This document shows, piece after piece, positions 37,659-46,909 of a DNA stretch of 64,000 nt; positions within the stretch are counted from its first letter, which is position 1; each line of letters opens with the position of its first letter. The notes below the pieces were generated by a model. It saw nothing but the letters and a program-made list of their open reading frames with translations. It was not told the origin of the DNA and made no database searches. This DNA is from NVTR01 sp036480115 (GTDB lineage Bacteria; Pseudomonadota; Alphaproteobacteria; Rhodobacterales; Rhodobacteraceae). Position numbers and translations under genes: made by a program. Location of the stretch: contig CBDDAE010000002.1 of assembly GCA_965224795.1 (NCBI GenBank), positions 682,001 to 746,000 on the forward strand, read 5' to 3'.

Positions 37659-38730
37659 AAAACGCCCGTCACCTTCGCGGATGTGGACGGCACTGACACC
37701 CCTGTTGGCCGTCGTATTAACAATGATTGCGGGCGGTATGTTATTTGCTGCGCTGGGAAAAGATCCGTTTGAAGCCATACGCATCATTTTCTGGGACCCG
37801 CTGTTCAGCGAACAATTCGCGGCGTTTTCCCGCCCACAATTGCTGGTGAAAGCCGCGCCATTGATCCTGATTGCCATTGGCCTAAGCCTTGGGTTTCGCG
37901 CCGGTGTCTGGAATATCGGGGCCGAGGGGCAGTATATTATCGGTGCTATTTGTGGTGCCGGTGCGGGGCTCGCGTTTTACCCTTCAGAAAGTATTTTTAT
38001 CTATCCGCTGATGGTGATCGCGGGCGCGCTTGGTGGGTTTGCATGGGCGATGATCCCGGCAATTTTACGAACCCGGTTTAACACCAATGAAATTCTGGTG
38101 TCTCTGCTGCTGGTCTATGTTGCCGAACAATTGATGGCGTCTATGGCGTTGGGATTACTGCGTAATCCGGATGGGCAGGGATTTCCCGGCAGCCGAAACT
38201 TCAGGGACTTCCCTGCCGCCTACAACCCGGAACTGATTGGAGGAACCGGCATGCATTGGGGGGTAGTCGCTGCCTTTATCGCAGTGATATTCGCCTATAT
38301 TCTGCTCAGTCGCCACTTGCTGGGCTTTCAAATTCGCGTCACCGGAGAATCGCCAAAAGCGGCACGGTTTTCGGGCGTGAATCCAAATTATCTGATCCTG
38401 TTTTGCTTGGGGACATCGGGAGCATTGGCCGGGCTGGCCGGGTTGTTTGAAGTCACCGGACCTGCGGGTCAGTTGAGTATTGATTTCAATGTCGGCTACG
38501 GATTTGTGGCGATTATTGTGGCGTTTCTTGGCCGTTTGCACCCCGTGGGAATCCTGTTGGCCGGACTACTTCTGGCCCTGACTTTCATCGGCGGTGAGTT
38601 GGCTCAGCTTATGCTGGGGTTACCAGCCGCAGCCATTCAGGCGTTTCAGGGAATGCTGCTGTTCTTCCTGCTGGCGGTTGATATCCTGTCAAACTACCGC
38701 ATCAAATTCGCCAAGTCGGAGACCACATAA
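37645..38730 (+). CDS. ABC transporter permease, nucleoside type (first)
   Basis: Encodes 361 residues from the ATG at 37645, placed 6 bases after GGAGG; an ATG 18 bases earlier is less well positioned. About eight to ten hydrophobic segments are seen (for example residues 20-40 and 68-92). The conserved GVWNIGAEGQYIIGAICGA and LLLVYVAEQLM belong to the BPD_transp_2 family. It pairs with the next gene as the two halves of the membrane channel. The last base of its stop is shared with the next start (TAATG). Confidence 0.93.
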   Translation: MLRLEKRPSPSRMWTALTPLLAVVLTMIAGGMLFAALGKDPFEAIRIIFWDPLFSEQFAAFSRPQLLVKAAPLILIAIGLSLGFRAGVWNIGAEGQYIIGAICGAGAGLAFYPSESIFIYPLMVIAGALGGFAWAMIPAILRTRFNTNEILVSLLLVYVAEQLMASMALGLLRNPDGQGFPGSRNFRDFPAAYNPELIGGTGMHWGVVAAFIAVIFAYILLSRHLLGFQIRVTGESPKAARFSGVNPNYLILFCLGTSGALAGLAGLFEVTGPAGQLSIDFNVGYGFVAIIVAFLGRLHPVGILLAGLLLALTFIGGELAQLMLGLPAAAIQAFQGMLLFFLLAVDILSNYRIKFAKSETT

Positions 38731-39650
38731 TGGACCTGTCTGCAATTGACCCGCTAATTTTAGTTGCCTCGCTTATGGTAGCTGCAACGCCGATCCTACT
38801 AGCTGCAATTGGCGAGCTGGTGGTGGAGCGCGCCGGAGTTTTGAACCTGGGCGTTGAAGGCATGATGATCATTGGAGCAATTTGTGGCTTTGCGATAGCT
38901 GTGGAAACCGGCAGCCCGTTTTTGGGGTTCATTGCGGCAGCTGTGGGCGGGGCATTATTGTCATTGATATTTGGGGTTCTGACGCAATATTTGCTGTCAA
39001 ATCAGGTAGCAACGGGGCTGGCGCTAACACTGTTTGGTCTGGGGTTATCGTCATTGCTTGGCCAATCCTATGTCGGCATCAAACCCCCTTCGACCCCCAA
39101 GTTTGAGATTCCATTGTTATCAGACATTCCGGTTATTGGGCCGGTTCTGTTTCAACATGATCCGATGGTTTACCTGTCCATAGCCTTGATCGCTGCTGTT
39201 TGGGCGGTGCTGAAATACACCCGCGCCGGGCTGGTATTGCGAGCCGTGGGCGAAAACCATGATGCTGCCCATGCACTTGGCTATAAAGTCGTGCGTATTC
39301 GCATGGCGGCAATTGCGTTTGGCGGCGCCTGCGCCGGGTTGGGCGGGGCATACCTTAGTCTGGTTCGGGTGCCTCAATGGACCGAAGGCATGACCGCGGG
39401 CGCGGGTTGGATTGCGCTGGCAATAGTGGTGTTTGCCAGCTGGCGGCCTTGGCGGGTAATGATGGGCGCCTATCTGTTTGGTGGGGTCACGATTTTGCAG
39501 CTGAATTTGCAAGCTGCCGGCGCGGTTATCCCGGTTGAGTACTTGTCGATGTCACCGTATCTGATAACCATACTTGTTCTGGTTATCATTAGCCGGTCAA
39601 CGCAGGGCGCACCAGCCGCCCTTGGCCGCATATTCCACGCCTCTAGCTAG
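38730..39650 (+). CDS. ABC transporter permease, nucleoside type (second)
   Basis: Encodes 306 residues. It has the second-permease signature ERAGVLNLGVEGMMIIGAI near residue 32 and a series of about eight hydrophobic segments. FGGACAGLGGAYLSL near residue 195 is the cytoplasmic coupling area. Together with the preceding permease it forms the channel. It is followed after 53 bases by the binding protein gene. Confidence 0.93.
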   Translation: MDLSAIDPLILVASLMVAATPILLAAIGELVVERAGVLNLGVEGMMIIGAICGFAIAVETGSPFLGFIAAAVGGALLSLIFGVLTQYLLSNQVATGLALTLFGLGLSSLLGQSYVGIKPPSTPKFEIPLLSDIPVIGPVLFQHDPMVYLSIALIAAVWAVLKYTRAGLVLRAVGENHDAAHALGYKVVRIRMAAIAFGGACAGLGGAYLSLVRVPQWTEGMTAGAGWIALAIVVFASWRPWRVMMGAYLFGGVTILQLNLQAAGAVIPVEYLSMSPYLITILVLVIISRSTQGAPAALGRIFHASS

Positions 39651-39703
39651 GGGTATACTTTTAAAAACATGGGCGAAATGCCCGAAAAACCTGGGAGAAT
39701 ACT

Positions 39704-40777
39704 ATGAATTTCAAATCAATCCTAACCGGGGCCGCGCTTGCCCTTGGTCTGGCCGGGGCTGCGTTTGCCCAGGACAAAACCAAAGTCGGTTTCCTATATG
39801 TTGGCCCCGTCGGTGATGGTGGCTGGACATATGAGCACAATCAGGGACGGTTGGCCGTGGAAGAAGCTTTTGGCGATAAGGTCGAAACATTTTTTCAAGA
39901 AAACGTACCTGAAGGTGCCGATGCTGAACGGGCTTTGACCCAGATGGCATTATCCGGTGCCGACCTGATCTTTACCACGTCATTTGGTTATATGGATCCA
40001 ACATTGAATGTCGCTGCCAAGTTTCCAGACATTAAGTTTGAGCATGCCACAGGCTTTAAGCGTTCAGACAATGTATCTACCTATTCGGCGCGTTTTTATG
40101 AAGGCCGTGCGGTTCAGGGGCTGATCGCTGGCTCAATGACTAAAACCAACAAGATTGGCTATATCGCGTCCTTCCCGATCCCCGAAGTTATCCGGGGTAT
40201 TAATTCAGCCTATATCCACGCCAAAAAGGCAAATCCTGATGTGGAAATGAGTGTAGTCTGGGTGTTCACATGGTTTGATCCTGCCAAAGAAGCGGATGCG
40301 GCAACTGCCCTTATCCAACAGGGTGCGGATGTGATCTTGCAACATACAGATTCAACAGCTCCGCAAGCAGCAGCTGAAACGGCTGGCAATGTCATCACTT
40401 TTGGCCAAGCGTCTGATATGGCTGAATACGCACCCTTGCCCCGGGTATCATCGATCATCGACAACTGGGCTCCTTACTATATCGCCCGCACACAGGCGGT
40501 AATGGATGGCACATGGACAAGCGTTGATACATGGGACGGCATTGGCGCAGGCATGGTTGGAATCGGTGAAATTACCGATGCCGTACCTGCCGATGTAAAA
40601 GCCGCGGCCGAAGCACTGCGCGATTCGATTGCTGCGGGCGACTATCACCCGTTTACAGGTCCGCTGAACAAACAGGACGGTTCTGTTTGGCTGGCTGAGG
40701 GCGAAGTAGCAGATGATGGCGCTTTGGCCGGACTTGGTTTTTATGTCGAAGGTCTGACCGGCGACGTACCTAACTAG
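39704..40777 (+). CDS. BMP-family substrate-binding protein, nucleoside/purine uptake
   Basis: Encodes 357 residues with a signal peptide (LTGAALALGLAGAAFAQD, cleavage near residue 22). There is no lipobox cysteine, so the protein is freely periplasmic. The mature part follows the BMP/PnrA fold: KVGFLYVGPVGDGGWTYEHN, IFTTSFGYMDPTLNVAAKFP, YEGRAVQGLIAG, and TDSTAPQAAAE. BMP proteins bind nucleosides or related compounds. The gene order xdhABC-ATPase-permease-permease-BMP, with overlaps, points to a purine. A clear terminator follows. Confidence 0.93.
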   Translation: MNFKSILTGAALALGLAGAAFAQDKTKVGFLYVGPVGDGGWTYEHNQGRLAVEEAFGDKVETFFQENVPEGADAERALTQMALSGADLIFTTSFGYMDPTLNVAAKFPDIKFEHATGFKRSDNVSTYSARFYEGRAVQGLIAGSMTKTNKIGYIASFPIPEVIRGINSAYIHAKKANPDVEMSVVWVFTWFDPAKEADAATALIQQGADVILQHTDSTAPQAAAETAGNVITFGQASDMAEYAPLPRVSSIIDNWAPYYIARTQAVMDGTWTSVDTWDGIGAGMVGIGEITDAVPADVKAAAEALRDSIAAGDYHPFTGPLNKQDGSVWLAEGEVADDGALAGLGFYVEGLTGDVPN

Positions 40778-40800
40778 GCTTTATTGCTAATCGAAATAGT

Positions 40801-40830
40801 AAAAGGCCCGGTTTATACCGGGTCTTTTCC
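40801..40830 (+). terminator. Intrinsic terminator of the xdh-transporter operon
   Basis: A 10-bp stem (40801-40810 with 40817-40826, one G-T pair) closes a TTTATA loop and runs into TTTTCCATTTT. It lies 23 bases after the binding-protein stop. Confidence 0.85.
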
Positions 40831-40886
40831 ATTTTGGGACTGCATGACAGAGTGCCTTTGAATTAGTGAACAGGTAGCAGGTTGCT

Positions 40887-41966
40887 ATGAACGATTTTTT
40901 GATCATCGGTGGTGGCATTGCCGGGCTGTCGGCTGCAGCGTGGCTTTCCCATCTGGGTAAAGTCTTATTGCTTGAGGCGGAGACAGCGCTAGGCACCCAC
41001 ACATCCGGACGCTCGGCCGCTATGTTCGAAGAAACCTATGGCAGCGCCTCTACTGTCGCCCTGAACAAGCACAGTCGGGTCTATCTGGAAACAGAAAACG
41101 GCGGTGTATTGTCGCCGCGGGGATTGATGCTGGTTGGCACTGCAAACACCAATACTGAGTTTGCCAACGACATGCGTGACATGAAGCTACAAGGATTATC
41201 AGTGGACGCGGGCTTGGCGATGGTACCCATTTTGAATTGCGATGTGGTGACAGAAATTGGTTATCATTCAAGCGCATGGGATATTGACACTGATCTATTG
41301 ATGCAGAGCCATGTGCGTGAAGCCAAATTACATGGCGCAGAAATTCTGACCAATCAACGGGTTCAAAAAATTATCCGCGATGGGGATAAATGGCATGTCA
41401 CTGGCGCAAAGGGCGACGAATTTTCTGCGAAAATTCTTATCAACGCCGCCGGTGCCTGGGTGGACGAGGTTGCCAGGTTAGCTGGTATTGAGCCGATTGG
41501 CTTTACACCTTTGCGCCGGTCTATGGCCCGCATCCCTGCTCCGAACGGTTTGGATGTCAGCGATTGGCCGTTGATATTTGGACCGGGCGAAACATGGTAT
41601 GCGAAACCCGACGCTGGTAAGCTGTTAGTTTCCCCAGCAGATGAAGATCCTGCGATAGCCCATGACGCCTGGCCAGAAGATTTGATCTTGGCACAAGGGA
41701 TTGCCCGTTTTGAGGCGGTTATGACCCACACTGTTACAAGACTGGAAAGCAGCTGGGCCGGATTGCGTACCTTTTCACCGGACCGTTCTTTGGTGATTGG
41801 CCCGGACCCAAACAATCCCGCATTCTTTTGGCTGGGCGGTCAGGGCGGTTACGGTTTTCAAAGCTCACCTGCGGCAAGTCAGCTGGTAGCTGACCTGTTA
41901 GCAGGCAGGGCTTCCGAGCTGGACATAGCGGAGGTTATGGCTCTGTCACCTGCGCGATTTTCCTAG
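40887..41966 (+). CDS. FAD-dependent amino acid oxidase/dehydrogenase (DadA/D-arginine dehydrogenase-like)
   Basis: Encodes 359 residues of the DAO family. The FAD site IIGGGIAGLSAAAWLS covers residues 6-21. THTSGRSAAMFEETYGS near residue 33 closely resembles the loop of D-arginine dehydrogenase. The C-terminal FAD segment is WLGGQGGYGFQSSPAAS. The reaction would be oxidative deamination of a D- or N-substituted amino acid, with electrons to the respiratory chain. It stands 60 bases after the purine operon terminator and so is likely a separate unit. It converges on the Hint gene with a 4-base overlap. Confidence 0.85.
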   Translation: MNDFLIIGGGIAGLSAAAWLSHLGKVLLLEAETALGTHTSGRSAAMFEETYGSASTVALNKHSRVYLETENGGVLSPRGLMLVGTANTNTEFANDMRDMKLQGLSVDAGLAMVPILNCDVVTEIGYHSSAWDIDTDLLMQSHVREAKLHGAEILTNQRVQKIIRDGDKWHVTGAKGDEFSAKILINAAGAWVDEVARLAGIEPIGFTPLRRSMARIPAPNGLDVSDWPLIFGPGETWYAKPDAGKLLVSPADEDPAIAHDAWPEDLILAQGIARFEAVMTHTVTRLESSWAGLRTFSPDRSLVIGPDPNNPAFFWLGGQGGYGFQSSPAASQLVADLLAGRASELDIAEVMALSPARFS

Positions 41967-42631
41967 GTCAGAAATTCTGCTTGGGTGATGGGTTTGTATT
42001 CAATAGGTGGGTAAGAATTTGGTTCCCGTTTCAACTGTGGAAACAGACGGATCAGATCGTCGCGGTGGGATTTTTTCAATCCGGCTATCTCGGACGCCCC
42101 GGCCAAGAAACTTTCAACGGGCAAGCCGTTGCAGGCAAATACCTGGTGGGTATCAAAAACAAATGTGTAAAACGATGTGATACCTGCAGAAGTGTCAGCG
42201 TAAGCATCATCGCTTGAACCTGCGACCTCATGGGCCTGTACAAGACAGCAAGACGTATCTTCCTGCCCCAACAATCTGTAGCCTGGAACCAGTACGTGAT
42301 GATCCGATGCGACCGTCAGTTTATGTTGCGGCATCATCGGCCCTATGGCCCTGGGGCATAGGGCAATTGGTGCTAATGCGGGGTTTAGGGAAATATCGAC
42401 GGAAGAGATTTCGCGTGTCCAAATCATACGCACGGGTTGCAAGCCGTTGTCGCGGGTGACTATCAGATCACCCGGGCGCACAAGCTCCACGCGGCGCGGG
42501 CCACAAGGCGTGCGGATATTAGCGCCCAACCCAATTCCACCGGGGAATTCATTTAAGCCAGCGTCTGTGACTTTGATTTTCTTTAAATATGACATGCGCA
42601 TCCCAAAACCGGTAGCGCCCCCTTCTGTCAT
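41963..42631 (-). CDS. Hint domain protein lacking the N-terminal nucleophile
   Basis: Encodes about 222 residues. Segments PRRVELVRPGDLIVTRDNG, LTVASDHHVLVPG, and VFDTHQVFACNGLPVESFL match Hint_2-type domains and align with the other Hint protein at 18484-19545. The position of its starting Cys (TICFVP) is a glycine here (PGGIGLG). Self-processing by the usual thioester route is then unlikely. The start is uncertain: TTG at 42646, ATG at 42631 and ATGs further in are all possible; I use 42631. It is downstream of the broken GFA gene on the same strand. Confidence 0.72.
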   Translation of the reverse strand: MTEGGATGFGMRMSYLKKIKVTDAGLNEFPGGIGLGANIRTPCGPRRVELVRPGDLIVTRDNGLQPVRMIWTREISSVDISLNPALAPIALCPRAIGPMMPQHKLTVASDHHVLVPGYRLLGQEDTSCCLVQAHEVAGSSDDAYADTSAGITSFYTFVFDTHQVFACNGLPVESFLAGASEIAGLKKSHRDDLIRLFPQLKREPNSYPPIEYKPITQAEFLT

Positions 42632-42720
42632 GTAATATCCAAACAAATTGTGTCGGAATTTGGGACAATCACACAGTTTCGGCGGAAAAGTAGCTAAAAA
42701 TGTAGGTCATTTGGTCGGAA

Positions 42721-42931
42721 CTAGTCGATCCAATCCCAGGTGTCGGCCCCGTCCCAGCGGCGGACCGGCAGCGCGTTAACTATTTTTGGGTCGGCAAGGC
42801 GCGTGCAGCCAAAGCGTGCCAAGGCGTCGGCAGATTGAGCAGTTGCACTCCACCAGAAACCGCCCGTTTGTATGCGCTTCAAATGTCACGTTTCCGCAAT
42901 GGCATGACCCTATGATCACTGCCTCAGCCAT
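42721..42931 (-). pseudogene. GFA-family gene with internal deletion (remnant)
   Basis: From the ATG at 42931 the frame reads MAEAVIIGSCHCGNVTFEAH, then a CNCSICRRLGTLW segment. These are the zinc-ligand Cys motifs (C10, C12, C29, C31, C34) of glutathione-dependent formaldehyde-activating (GFA) proteins. After W the frame fails and stops at 42776. In the +1 frame the remaining DNA reads TRLADPKIVNALPVRRWDG and ADTWDWID then TAG, which looks like the genuine C-terminus of such proteins. About 55 middle codons of a normal 115-130 residue protein are missing. The ATG overlaps the end of the upstream dehydrogenase gene by 8 bases, so it was the next gene of that operon. Confidence 0.75.
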
Positions 42932-45410
42932 CCAGGCGGATCACGGCATTTGTTGGATCATAGGGGCTGTCTTCCACGATTTCGGCATCCCACAATTTGT
43001 TTAGCATTTTCACCTTCAGTTTTTGCCCGGTTACGGCCAGTTCTGGCGTCACATAGCCCATGCCGATTTGCTTGCCAAAATGCACTGAATAGCCGCCCGA
43101 GGTTAAGCGACCAACTTTGGTTTTACCATCAAACAGTGCCTCGCGTCCCCAAGGGTCGGCGTCATCAGGGCCGTCGATCAGCAGGGTCACGCACTTGGAA
43201 CGGATGCCGGTTTTCAGCATGGCGTCTTTGCCGTGGTAGTCTTTTTCAAGGTCAACAAAGCGGTCAAGCCCGGCCTCTAAGGCGGTGGCATCGCGGCCCA
43301 GTTCGGTGCCAAAGGCGCGGTAGGATTTTTCCATGCGCAGCCAGTTTTGCGCGCGGCCTCCTACCAGTTTCATGCCATGTTTTTCGCCGGCCTCTACCAG
43401 CAAATCCCACAGGTAATTCTGCATCTCTATGGGGTGGTGCAGCTCCCATCCCAACTCACCGGTATAGGCGACACGGATGGCGTTGACCGGGCACATGCCC
43501 AGTTCAATCTGGCGGGCCGAAAGCCATGGGAAGCGTTTGTTGGAAAGGGCCGTTTCGGGGTCGGCGTCTTTGATGATATCTTTCAGAATATCGCGGGAAT
43601 TGGGACCGGCCAGCGCGAACACACCCCATTGGGTGGTGACGTCATGGATATCGATATGGCCGAAATCGCCCGTTTTATCAGCGCCGGCTTTCTTAAGGAA
43701 ATCAGCATCATAGGCTGTCCAGGCCCCGGCGGAGACCAAATAATATTCATCCTCGGCCAGACGCACGATGGTGTATTCGGTGCGGGTGGTTCCGGCGCCG
43801 GTCAGCGCATAAGTCAGATTGATGCGGCCGACTTTGGGCAACTTATTGCAAGTAAACCAATCCAGAAATTGGGTCGCCCCGGGGCCGCGTACAAGATGTT
43901 TGGTAAAGGCGGTCGCGTCTATCAGACCGGCGGTTTCACGGATGGCTTTGGCTTCATCCACCGCGTGTTGCCACCAGCCGCCCCGGCGAAAAGATCGGGA
44001 CGCATTGTCGTCAAAACCGACAGGTGCGTAGTAGTTTGGGCGGTCCCAGCCGTTGACCTGACCAAATTGCGCACCGGCGGCTTTTTGGCGATCATAGGCC
44101 GGGGATGTACGCAAGGCGCGGGCTGCTTCGCGTTCTTCATCCGGGTGGTGCAATGTATAGACATGGGAATAGCATTCTTCATTTTTGCGGGCGGCGTATT
44201 CGGTTGTCATCCAGCTGCCGTAGCGTTTGGGATCAAGGGATGCCATGTCAATCTCGGCCTCACCTTCCACCATCATTTGCACCAGGTATTTGCCGGTTCC
44301 GCCTGCTGCCGTAATGCCAAAGGAAAAGCCTTCCGCCAGCCACATGTTTCGCAAGCCGGGTGCCGGGCCGACCAGCGGATTTCCATCCGGCGTGTAACAG
44401 ATGGGACCGTTAAAATCGTCTTTTAAACCAGAGGCTTCGCAAGATGGCACCCGGTGGATCATCGCCATGTATTGGTCTTCGATACGTTCCAAATCGAGTT
44501 GAAACAGGTCGGCGCGAAAGCTGTCAGGAACGCCGTATTCAAAGCGCGCTGGTGCGCCATTTTCATAGACCCCAAGTATCCAGCCGCCCCGTTCTTCTCG
44601 TACGTAGCTTTGCGCATCGGCATCGCGAATGACGGGGTGTTCCGGGTTGGTTTTGCGCCATTCTTCCAGCGCCGGGTCTTTGTCCATAACTATGAACTGA
44701 TGTTCCACCGGAATGGCCGGAATTTTGATGCCGAGCAGCTGCGCCGTGCGCTGTGCATGGTTGCCGGTGGCGGTGACCACATGTTCCGCGGTGATGACGA
44801 TCTGTTCATCGCCCGGAACCAGATTACCGCCTTTTTCCAACATCTTAGTGCAGGTGACGCGCCATTCTGAACCTGTCCATTCATATGCATCTGCCTGCCA
44901 TTTTCGCTCAATAGTACAACCATGCTGGCGCGCCCCTTTGGCCATGGCTTGCGTGACATCGGCAGGGTTAATGTAACCGTCTGTCGGGTGGTACAGCGCG
45001 CCTTGCAGATCATCGGTGCGGATCAGCGGCCAGCGTTGCTTGATGTCGTCTGCAGTGAGCCATTCGTATGGGATGCCGACGGTATCGGCGGTGCTGGCGT
45101 AAAGCATGAATTCATCCATGCGTTCAGCTGTCTGTGCCATGCGCAGATTGCCGACCACGGAAAATCCGGCGTTCAGGCCTGTTTCAGCCTCTAGGCCTTT
45201 GTAAAAATTCACGGAATAATCATGGATATGGGTCGTCGCGTAGCCCATATTAAACAATGGTAACAGGCCTGCCGCATGCCAGGTGGAGCCCGATGTCAGT
45301 TCATCACGTTCCAATAACATGGTGTCCCAACCAGCCTGTGCCAGGTGATAGGCAACTCCTGCACCGACGGCGCCACCGCCAACGACAAGGGCTTTAACAT
45401 GGGTTTTCAT
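42924..45410 (-). CDS. Dimethylglycine/sarcosine dehydrogenase-like FAD and GcvT-domain protein
   Basis: Encodes 828 residues. The N-terminal FAD domain has ALVVGGGAVGAGVAYHL near residue 8 and GSTWHAAGLLPLF, where the histidine is the usual covalent FAD attachment. A C-terminal GcvT-like folate-binding domain starts near residue 440 (LVRGPGATQFLDWFTCNKLP, GWELHHPIEMQNYLWDLL). This family demethylates dimethylglycine or sarcosine and passes the one-carbon unit to tetrahydrofolate or releases formaldehyde. Which substrate is used cannot be settled from sequence. The adjacent GFA remnant fits with formaldehyde handling. Intact, usual length. Confidence 0.9.
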   Translation of the reverse strand: MKTHVKALVVGGGAVGAGVAYHLAQAGWDTMLLERDELTSGSTWHAAGLLPLFNMGYATTHIHDYSVNFYKGLEAETGLNAGFSVVGNLRMAQTAERMDEFMLYASTADTVGIPYEWLTADDIKQRWPLIRTDDLQGALYHPTDGYINPADVTQAMAKGARQHGCTIERKWQADAYEWTGSEWRVTCTKMLEKGGNLVPGDEQIVITAEHVVTATGNHAQRTAQLLGIKIPAIPVEHQFIVMDKDPALEEWRKTNPEHPVIRDADAQSYVREERGGWILGVYENGAPARFEYGVPDSFRADLFQLDLERIEDQYMAMIHRVPSCEASGLKDDFNGPICYTPDGNPLVGPAPGLRNMWLAEGFSFGITAAGGTGKYLVQMMVEGEAEIDMASLDPKRYGSWMTTEYAARKNEECYSHVYTLHHPDEEREAARALRTSPAYDRQKAAGAQFGQVNGWDRPNYYAPVGFDDNASRSFRRGGWWQHAVDEAKAIRETAGLIDATAFTKHLVRGPGATQFLDWFTCNKLPKVGRINLTYALTGAGTTRTEYTIVRLAEDEYYLVSAGAWTAYDADFLKKAGADKTGDFGHIDIHDVTTQWGVFALAGPNSRDILKDIIKDADPETALSNKRFPWLSARQIELGMCPVNAIRVAYTGELGWELHHPIEMQNYLWDLLVEAGEKHGMKLVGGRAQNWLRMEKSYRAFGTELGRDATALEAGLDRFVDLEKDYHGKDAMLKTGIRSKCVTLLIDGPDDADPWGREALFDGKTKVGRLTSGGYSVHFGKQIGMGYVTPELAVTGQKLKVKMLNKLWDAEIVEDSPYDPTNAVIRLDG

Positions 45411-45621
45411 GGGGGCGACTCCGTATCGGTTTCAACCTGTATATCTTGCCGGAAATAGCCTCGCTATGAAAGATATGGCCGACCGAATTACTGATGAAAC
45501 CGACAGGCGGAATGTTACAGCGAATGCACGGGCGGGTGATATCCAGAATTTTTGGTGTCGTCAGGCCGAACTTGGCGGTAGGGCTGGTGTTGAAGTAATT
45601 TAAACTGACTGGGGACTAACA
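45411..45621. other. Intergenic region, divergent promoters
   Basis: This 211-base stretch separates the dehydrogenase gene (minus) from the DM13 gene (plus). I see no RNA gene. Frames inside it have no family resemblance. Confidence 0.4.
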
Positions 45622-46098
45622 ATGAAACGGTTTCTAAAAATCGCGGTGCCAGTGTTTTTACTGGGGTTTGGCGCAGGCATGGCGTTTTGGTATTTGGCGT
45701 CGCCGCTTTGGATTGATCGGGTGGTGGATGAGGTTTTGGTGCAAAGCGATGCATCTGAGGTGTTGGCAACGGGCAGTTTTGCCGGGGTTGATGGGGTGCA
45801 TCAGGCTAAGGGGGATGTGACGTTGTTGCGACAGGCAGATGGCACGGTGCAGTTACAGTTTGCCGGGTTTGAGGTGACCAACGGGCCGGATCTGAAGGTC
45901 TGGATGATTGCACATCCAGACCCGCAAGGCGCTGGCGACATTAAGGAATCTGAGCAATTGCGGCTAAGCCAGTTGAAGGGAAACATCGGTGATCAGGTGT
46001 ATACTTTACCCGCGGATACGGATGTAAATGCATTCAAATCGGTGGTGATTTATTGCCAACAGTTCAGCTTCATGTTCGCCAGCGCGCCGCTTAGCTAA
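45622..46098 (+). CDS. DM13 domain protein, membrane-anchored
   Basis: Encodes 158 residues. An N-terminal membrane helix (IAVPVFLLGFGAGMAFWYLA, residues 7-26) leads into a single DM13 domain: GSFAGVDGVHQAKGDVTLLR, DLKVWMIAHPD, and SVVIYCQQFSFMFASAPL. DM13 domains are a beta-sandwich with a conserved cysteine, proposed to take part in electron transfer or hydroxylation chemistry. The family cysteine is kept in IYCQQF. The protein is expected outside the cytoplasm. No partner gene is adjacent. Confidence 0.82.
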   Translation: MKRFLKIAVPVFLLGFGAGMAFWYLASPLWIDRVVDEVLVQSDASEVLATGSFAGVDGVHQAKGDVTLLRQADGTVQLQFAGFEVTNGPDLKVWMIAHPDPQGAGDIKESEQLRLSQLKGNIGDQVYTLPADTDVNAFKSVVIYCQQFSFMFASAPLS

Positions 46099-46102
46099 AC
46101 CG

Positions 46103-46909
46103 TTAGACGCCCATGGTTCGGGCAATTAGATCGGTATAATCTGCGGGTCGAACCACGTAAGGAAAATGGCCGCCCCAGCTGAATTGGCGGGCTTGGCCCG
46201 GGGACAATCGGGCGCGGACGGCGGTGCGCATTTCGGCGGGGATAAGCGGGTCATCATCGGCTTCGATTGTGATTATATCGTCTGTTCTCAATGATATAGC
46301 TGGAAGTTCGGGGCCGTGTTTCAGGGCAGCGAGGCGGGCGCGGAGTTCGGATTCCGGGATGCGGCCGTTGACTTCTGCGAGCAACAATTCCACCAGATCG
46401 AATTGATCTGGGTGGGTATCAGCCCATTGATTTAGACCAGATTTAAAGCCGTTACGTATTGATTCTATTGGAGTTTTTATCAGGTCCAGTGAATAGGGCG
46501 GCCGTTGGTCCAGGCCTTTGACAGAATGCAGCGTGTTGGCAGCGAAGAGTTTTGTAACGCGGTCCGGGTGTCTGGCGGCGACGTACTGGGCAAGGTAGCC
46601 GCCAAGGGAGGAGCCGAGAATGGCGGTGGACCGGATTTTCAAGATATCTAGTAAAGTATTGATATCGTTACACCAATCATCGATCCCTCCGCTGTCTGGA
46701 TAGGTGATGGCGATGATACGCAGACGGGATTTGAGGGCGTCAATCTGCTGCCAGAAGATATCGCCCCGACCCAATGTGCCGGGGATTAACAGCAGGGTTG
46801 GACCGGTGCCAGTGTCTGTAACGCCCCAAGTGCGACCGGAAATTTCATGGGGAAATTCCGGGTGGCGGACTGCGAAATCATCGCGGGATTTTATTAACGG
46901 GTTGGTCAT
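46103..46909 (-). CDS. Alpha/beta hydrolase
   Basis: Encodes 268 residues of the alpha/beta hydrolase fold. The nucleophile elbow is AILGSSLGGYLAQY (Ser near residue 99), the oxyanion segment is LLLIPGTLGRGD, and the last histidine is in WGGHFPYVVRP near residue 250. The family is broad (esterases, haloperoxidase-like, lipase-like), so the substrate is open. It converges with the DM13 gene, with 4 bases between. Confidence 0.85.
   Translation of the reverse strand: MTNPLIKSRDDFAVRHPEFPHEISGRTWGVTDTGTGPTLLLIPGTLGRGDIFWQQIDALKSRLRIIAITYPDSGGIDDWCNDINTLLDILKIRSTAILGSSLGGYLAQYVAARHPDRVTKLFAANTLHSVKGLDQRPPYSLDLIKTPIESIRNGFKSGLNQWADTHPDQFDLVELLLAEVNGRIPESELRARLAALKHGPELPAISLRTDDIITIEADDDPLIPAEMRTAVRARLSPGQARQFSWGGHFPYVVRPADYTDLIARTMGV

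Noticed and set aside
43347..44426. 359-codon plus-strand frame inside the dimethylglycine dehydrogenase gene
   Set aside because: It is antisense to a clearly conserved gene, and its product has no family-like motifs; it is a by-product of GC-rich codon structure.
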